From positions 62,001 through 126,000 of the forward strand of contig NZ_CABVHY010000005.1 in NCBI RefSeq assembly GCF_902497875.1: DNA of 64,000 bases. The letters run 5' to 3'. Below the pieces are notes generated by a model. That model was not told the DNA's origin. It saw only the letters and a list, made by a program, of their open reading frames with translations, and did not search any database. Position 1 is the stretch's first letter. Each line of letters begins with the position of its first letter. Shown in pieces: positions 62,817 through 64,000 of the stretch. The DNA is from Pseudomonas fluorescens. GTDB taxonomy: Bacteria > Pseudomonadota > Gammaproteobacteria > Pseudomonadales > Pseudomonadaceae. The translations under genes and the position numbers were made by a program.

Positions 62817-64000
62817 ATGTTTCAAGCGAGTTGGTTAACCCGTTGTGTGCAGGCGGCCAGCCTGGCCGGAATGTTCACTCCGCTGATGGCCCAGGCGGAT
62901 TTTATCGAAGACAGTCACCTGGCCCTGGGCTTGCGTAACTTTTATATCGATCGCGACTTCAAGGGCGAGAACCCGAAGAATTCCCGTGTCGGCAGTTGGA
63001 CCCAAGGCTTCGACCTGCGCTTTATTTCCGGCTATACCGAAGGCCCGCTGCAATTCGGCCTGGACGCTTCGATGCAATACGCTTACCGGCTCGATGGCGG
63101 CGGCGGCAGGGGACCTGACAGCATCATTCCGTACAGTGTCAGCAAGCAGGAACAGGCTAGCGATTACGGGCGCGGTGGTTACACGGCGAAAGTGCGCTAC
63201 TCCAAAACCGAACTGAAATTCGGTGAACACCGGCCAACGTTGCCGGTGGCCTATACCGACGACTCGCGGCAGTTGATCACCACTTATCACGGCACCCTGA
63301 TCGAGTCCAGGGAGGTCGACAAGCTGACCCTCACCGGCGGGCGATTCACTGAAATCAGTGGCCGCGAATCTTCCAATAGCGAAAAGATGTACCTGTTCAA
63401 CGGGCCTGACGTGCAGCGCCGCAGCGACGGCCTGAACTTCGGCGGAGCGAGCTACGCGTTCACCCCGGCGCTGACCGCCAGCTATTTCTACGGGCAACTG
63501 GAAGACATCTACCGTCAGCATTACCTGGGTGCCACCTACCTGTCTGACCTGGGCGGCGGTTACGGTCTGAAGACCGACCTGCGTTATTTCAACAACAAGG
63601 AAGACGGCGATGCCCTGTACGGGCGCATCGACAACCGTTCCTATGGCGCCATGACCACCTTGCGCAAAGGCCCCCACGCCATTGGTCTGGGTTACCAGCG
63701 GATGCTCGGCGACAGTGCCTTCCCAACCCTCAACGGCTATGCGCCACAGCCTTATCTGGTGAACTGGTCGGCCATAGCCTTCATCAAGCCCAACGAAAAG
63801 TCCTGGCAGGCGCGTTATGACTACGACTTCGCCGGCCTGGGATTGCCCGGCTTGAAACTGATGACCCGCTACATGCGCGGCAGCGATATCGATCGTGGCG
63901 CGTTGAGCGACAACAGCGAATCCGAGCGTAACATCTACCTTTCCTATGTGGTCCAGGACGGACCGCTGAAGAACGTCAGCGTCGAATTGCGCAACATCAA
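62817..64000 (+). CDS. OprD-family outer membrane porin, copy 2, 3' end outside window
   Basis: At least 394 residues, open to the window edge. The ATG at 62817 follows GGGGAGA. A signal peptide (MFQASWLTRCVQAASLAG, cut after AQA) precedes an OprD-type barrel. The mature part is strongly similar to porin 1 (LGLRNFYIDRDFKGENP; AYRLDGGGGRGPDSIIPY; LNGYAPQPYLVNWSAIAFIKPNE), so the two are paralogues. It is divergent from antA and may serve anthranilate or a related acid (inference). Confidence 0.92.
   Translation, partial: MFQASWLTRCVQAASLAGMFTPLMAQADFIEDSHLALGLRNFYIDRDFKGENPKNSRVGSWTQGFDLRFISGYTEGPLQFGLDASMQYAYRLDGGGGRGPDSIIPYSVSKQEQASDYGRGGYTAKVRYSKTELKFGEHRPTLPVAYTDDSRQLITTYHGTLIESREVDKLTLTGGRFTEISGRESSNSEKMYLFNGPDVQRRSDGLNFGGASYAFTPALTASYFYGQLEDIYRQHYLGATYLSDLGGGYGLKTDLRYFNNKEDGDALYGRIDNRSYGAMTTLRKGPHAIGLGYQRMLGDSAFPTLNGYAPQPYLVNWSAIAFIKPNEKSWQARYDYDFAGLGLPGLKLMTRYMRGSDIDRGALSDNSESERNIYLSYVVQDGPLKNVSVELRNI

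Overview
The window looks like a chromosomal segment of a fluorescent-group Pseudomonas. The genes read as Pseudomonas homologues throughout (NorR/NorVW, HutC/HutU, AntABC, OprD-type porins), protein-coding DNA is GC-rich, and the intergenic spaces carry repeats typical of that group. This is an inference from gene content and repeat style, not from a search.

Left part (1 to about 20 kb) is a patchwork of small unlinked genes separated by a dispersed intergenic repeat: a DUF2938 membrane protein cut by the window edge, an unrecognised membrane protein with a Cys-rich tail, an 864-residue secreted repeat protein with C-terminal DUF4214 modules, a truncated LysE-type exporter, GFA and VOC proteins, and then the nitric oxide detoxification locus norR / norVW with three NorR enhancer sites and a sigma-54 promoter. 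After it come a DUF2459 lipoprotein, a LysR regulator divergent from azlCD, a LysE exporter, a GlxA-type regulator divergent from a metallo-beta-lactamase-fold protein, and an AraC/GyrI-like regulator. Two related 157-bp MITE-like elements lie here, each inserted inside a copy of the dispersed repeat.

Middle left (20.2 to 27.6 kb) is a one-direction gene set: hutC-type repressor, urocanate hydratase, CaiB/BaiF CoA-transferase, acyl-CoA dehydrogenase, NCS1 permease and TetR regulator. The tight packing of urocanate hydratase with CoA-transferase and acyl-CoA dehydrogenase is not the classical hut layout. It suggests a route from a reduced side chain, most simply imidazolepropionate, into urocanate. 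This is the most novel-looking system in the window.

Right part (28.6 to 64 kb) is an aromatic catabolic region. A complete indole-3-acetate cluster in the order iacHABICDEFG (41.1 to 48.5 kb) and a complete anthranilate 1,2-dioxygenase operon antABC (59.5 to 62.4 kb) both lead to catechol; no catechol ring-cleavage genes are in the window. Two complete Liv-type (branched-chain amino acid/aromatic acid type) ABC importers, two similar OprD-family porins, an MFS transporter, an Aer-like PAS chemoreceptor, a MarR regulator (probable IacR) and an AraC regulator (AntR-like candidate) surround them. The first importer has its permease LivM and ATPase LivG fused in one protein and sits in an apparent operon with a ketopantoate-reductase-like protein, a class II aldolase and the chemoreceptor, divergent from iacH across an AT-rich 784-bp regulatory region with a 26-bp perfect palindrome. 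Between the porin and the second importer lies a module of an FMN alpha-hydroxyacid dehydrogenase, an opine-dehydrogenase-like protein, a 3-hydroxyacyl-CoA dehydrogenase and a NIPSNAP protein whose substrate is unknown. The dispersed repeat of the left half is absent here and other REP-type palindromes take its place. No rRNA, tRNA, CRISPR array or intact transposase gene was seen.
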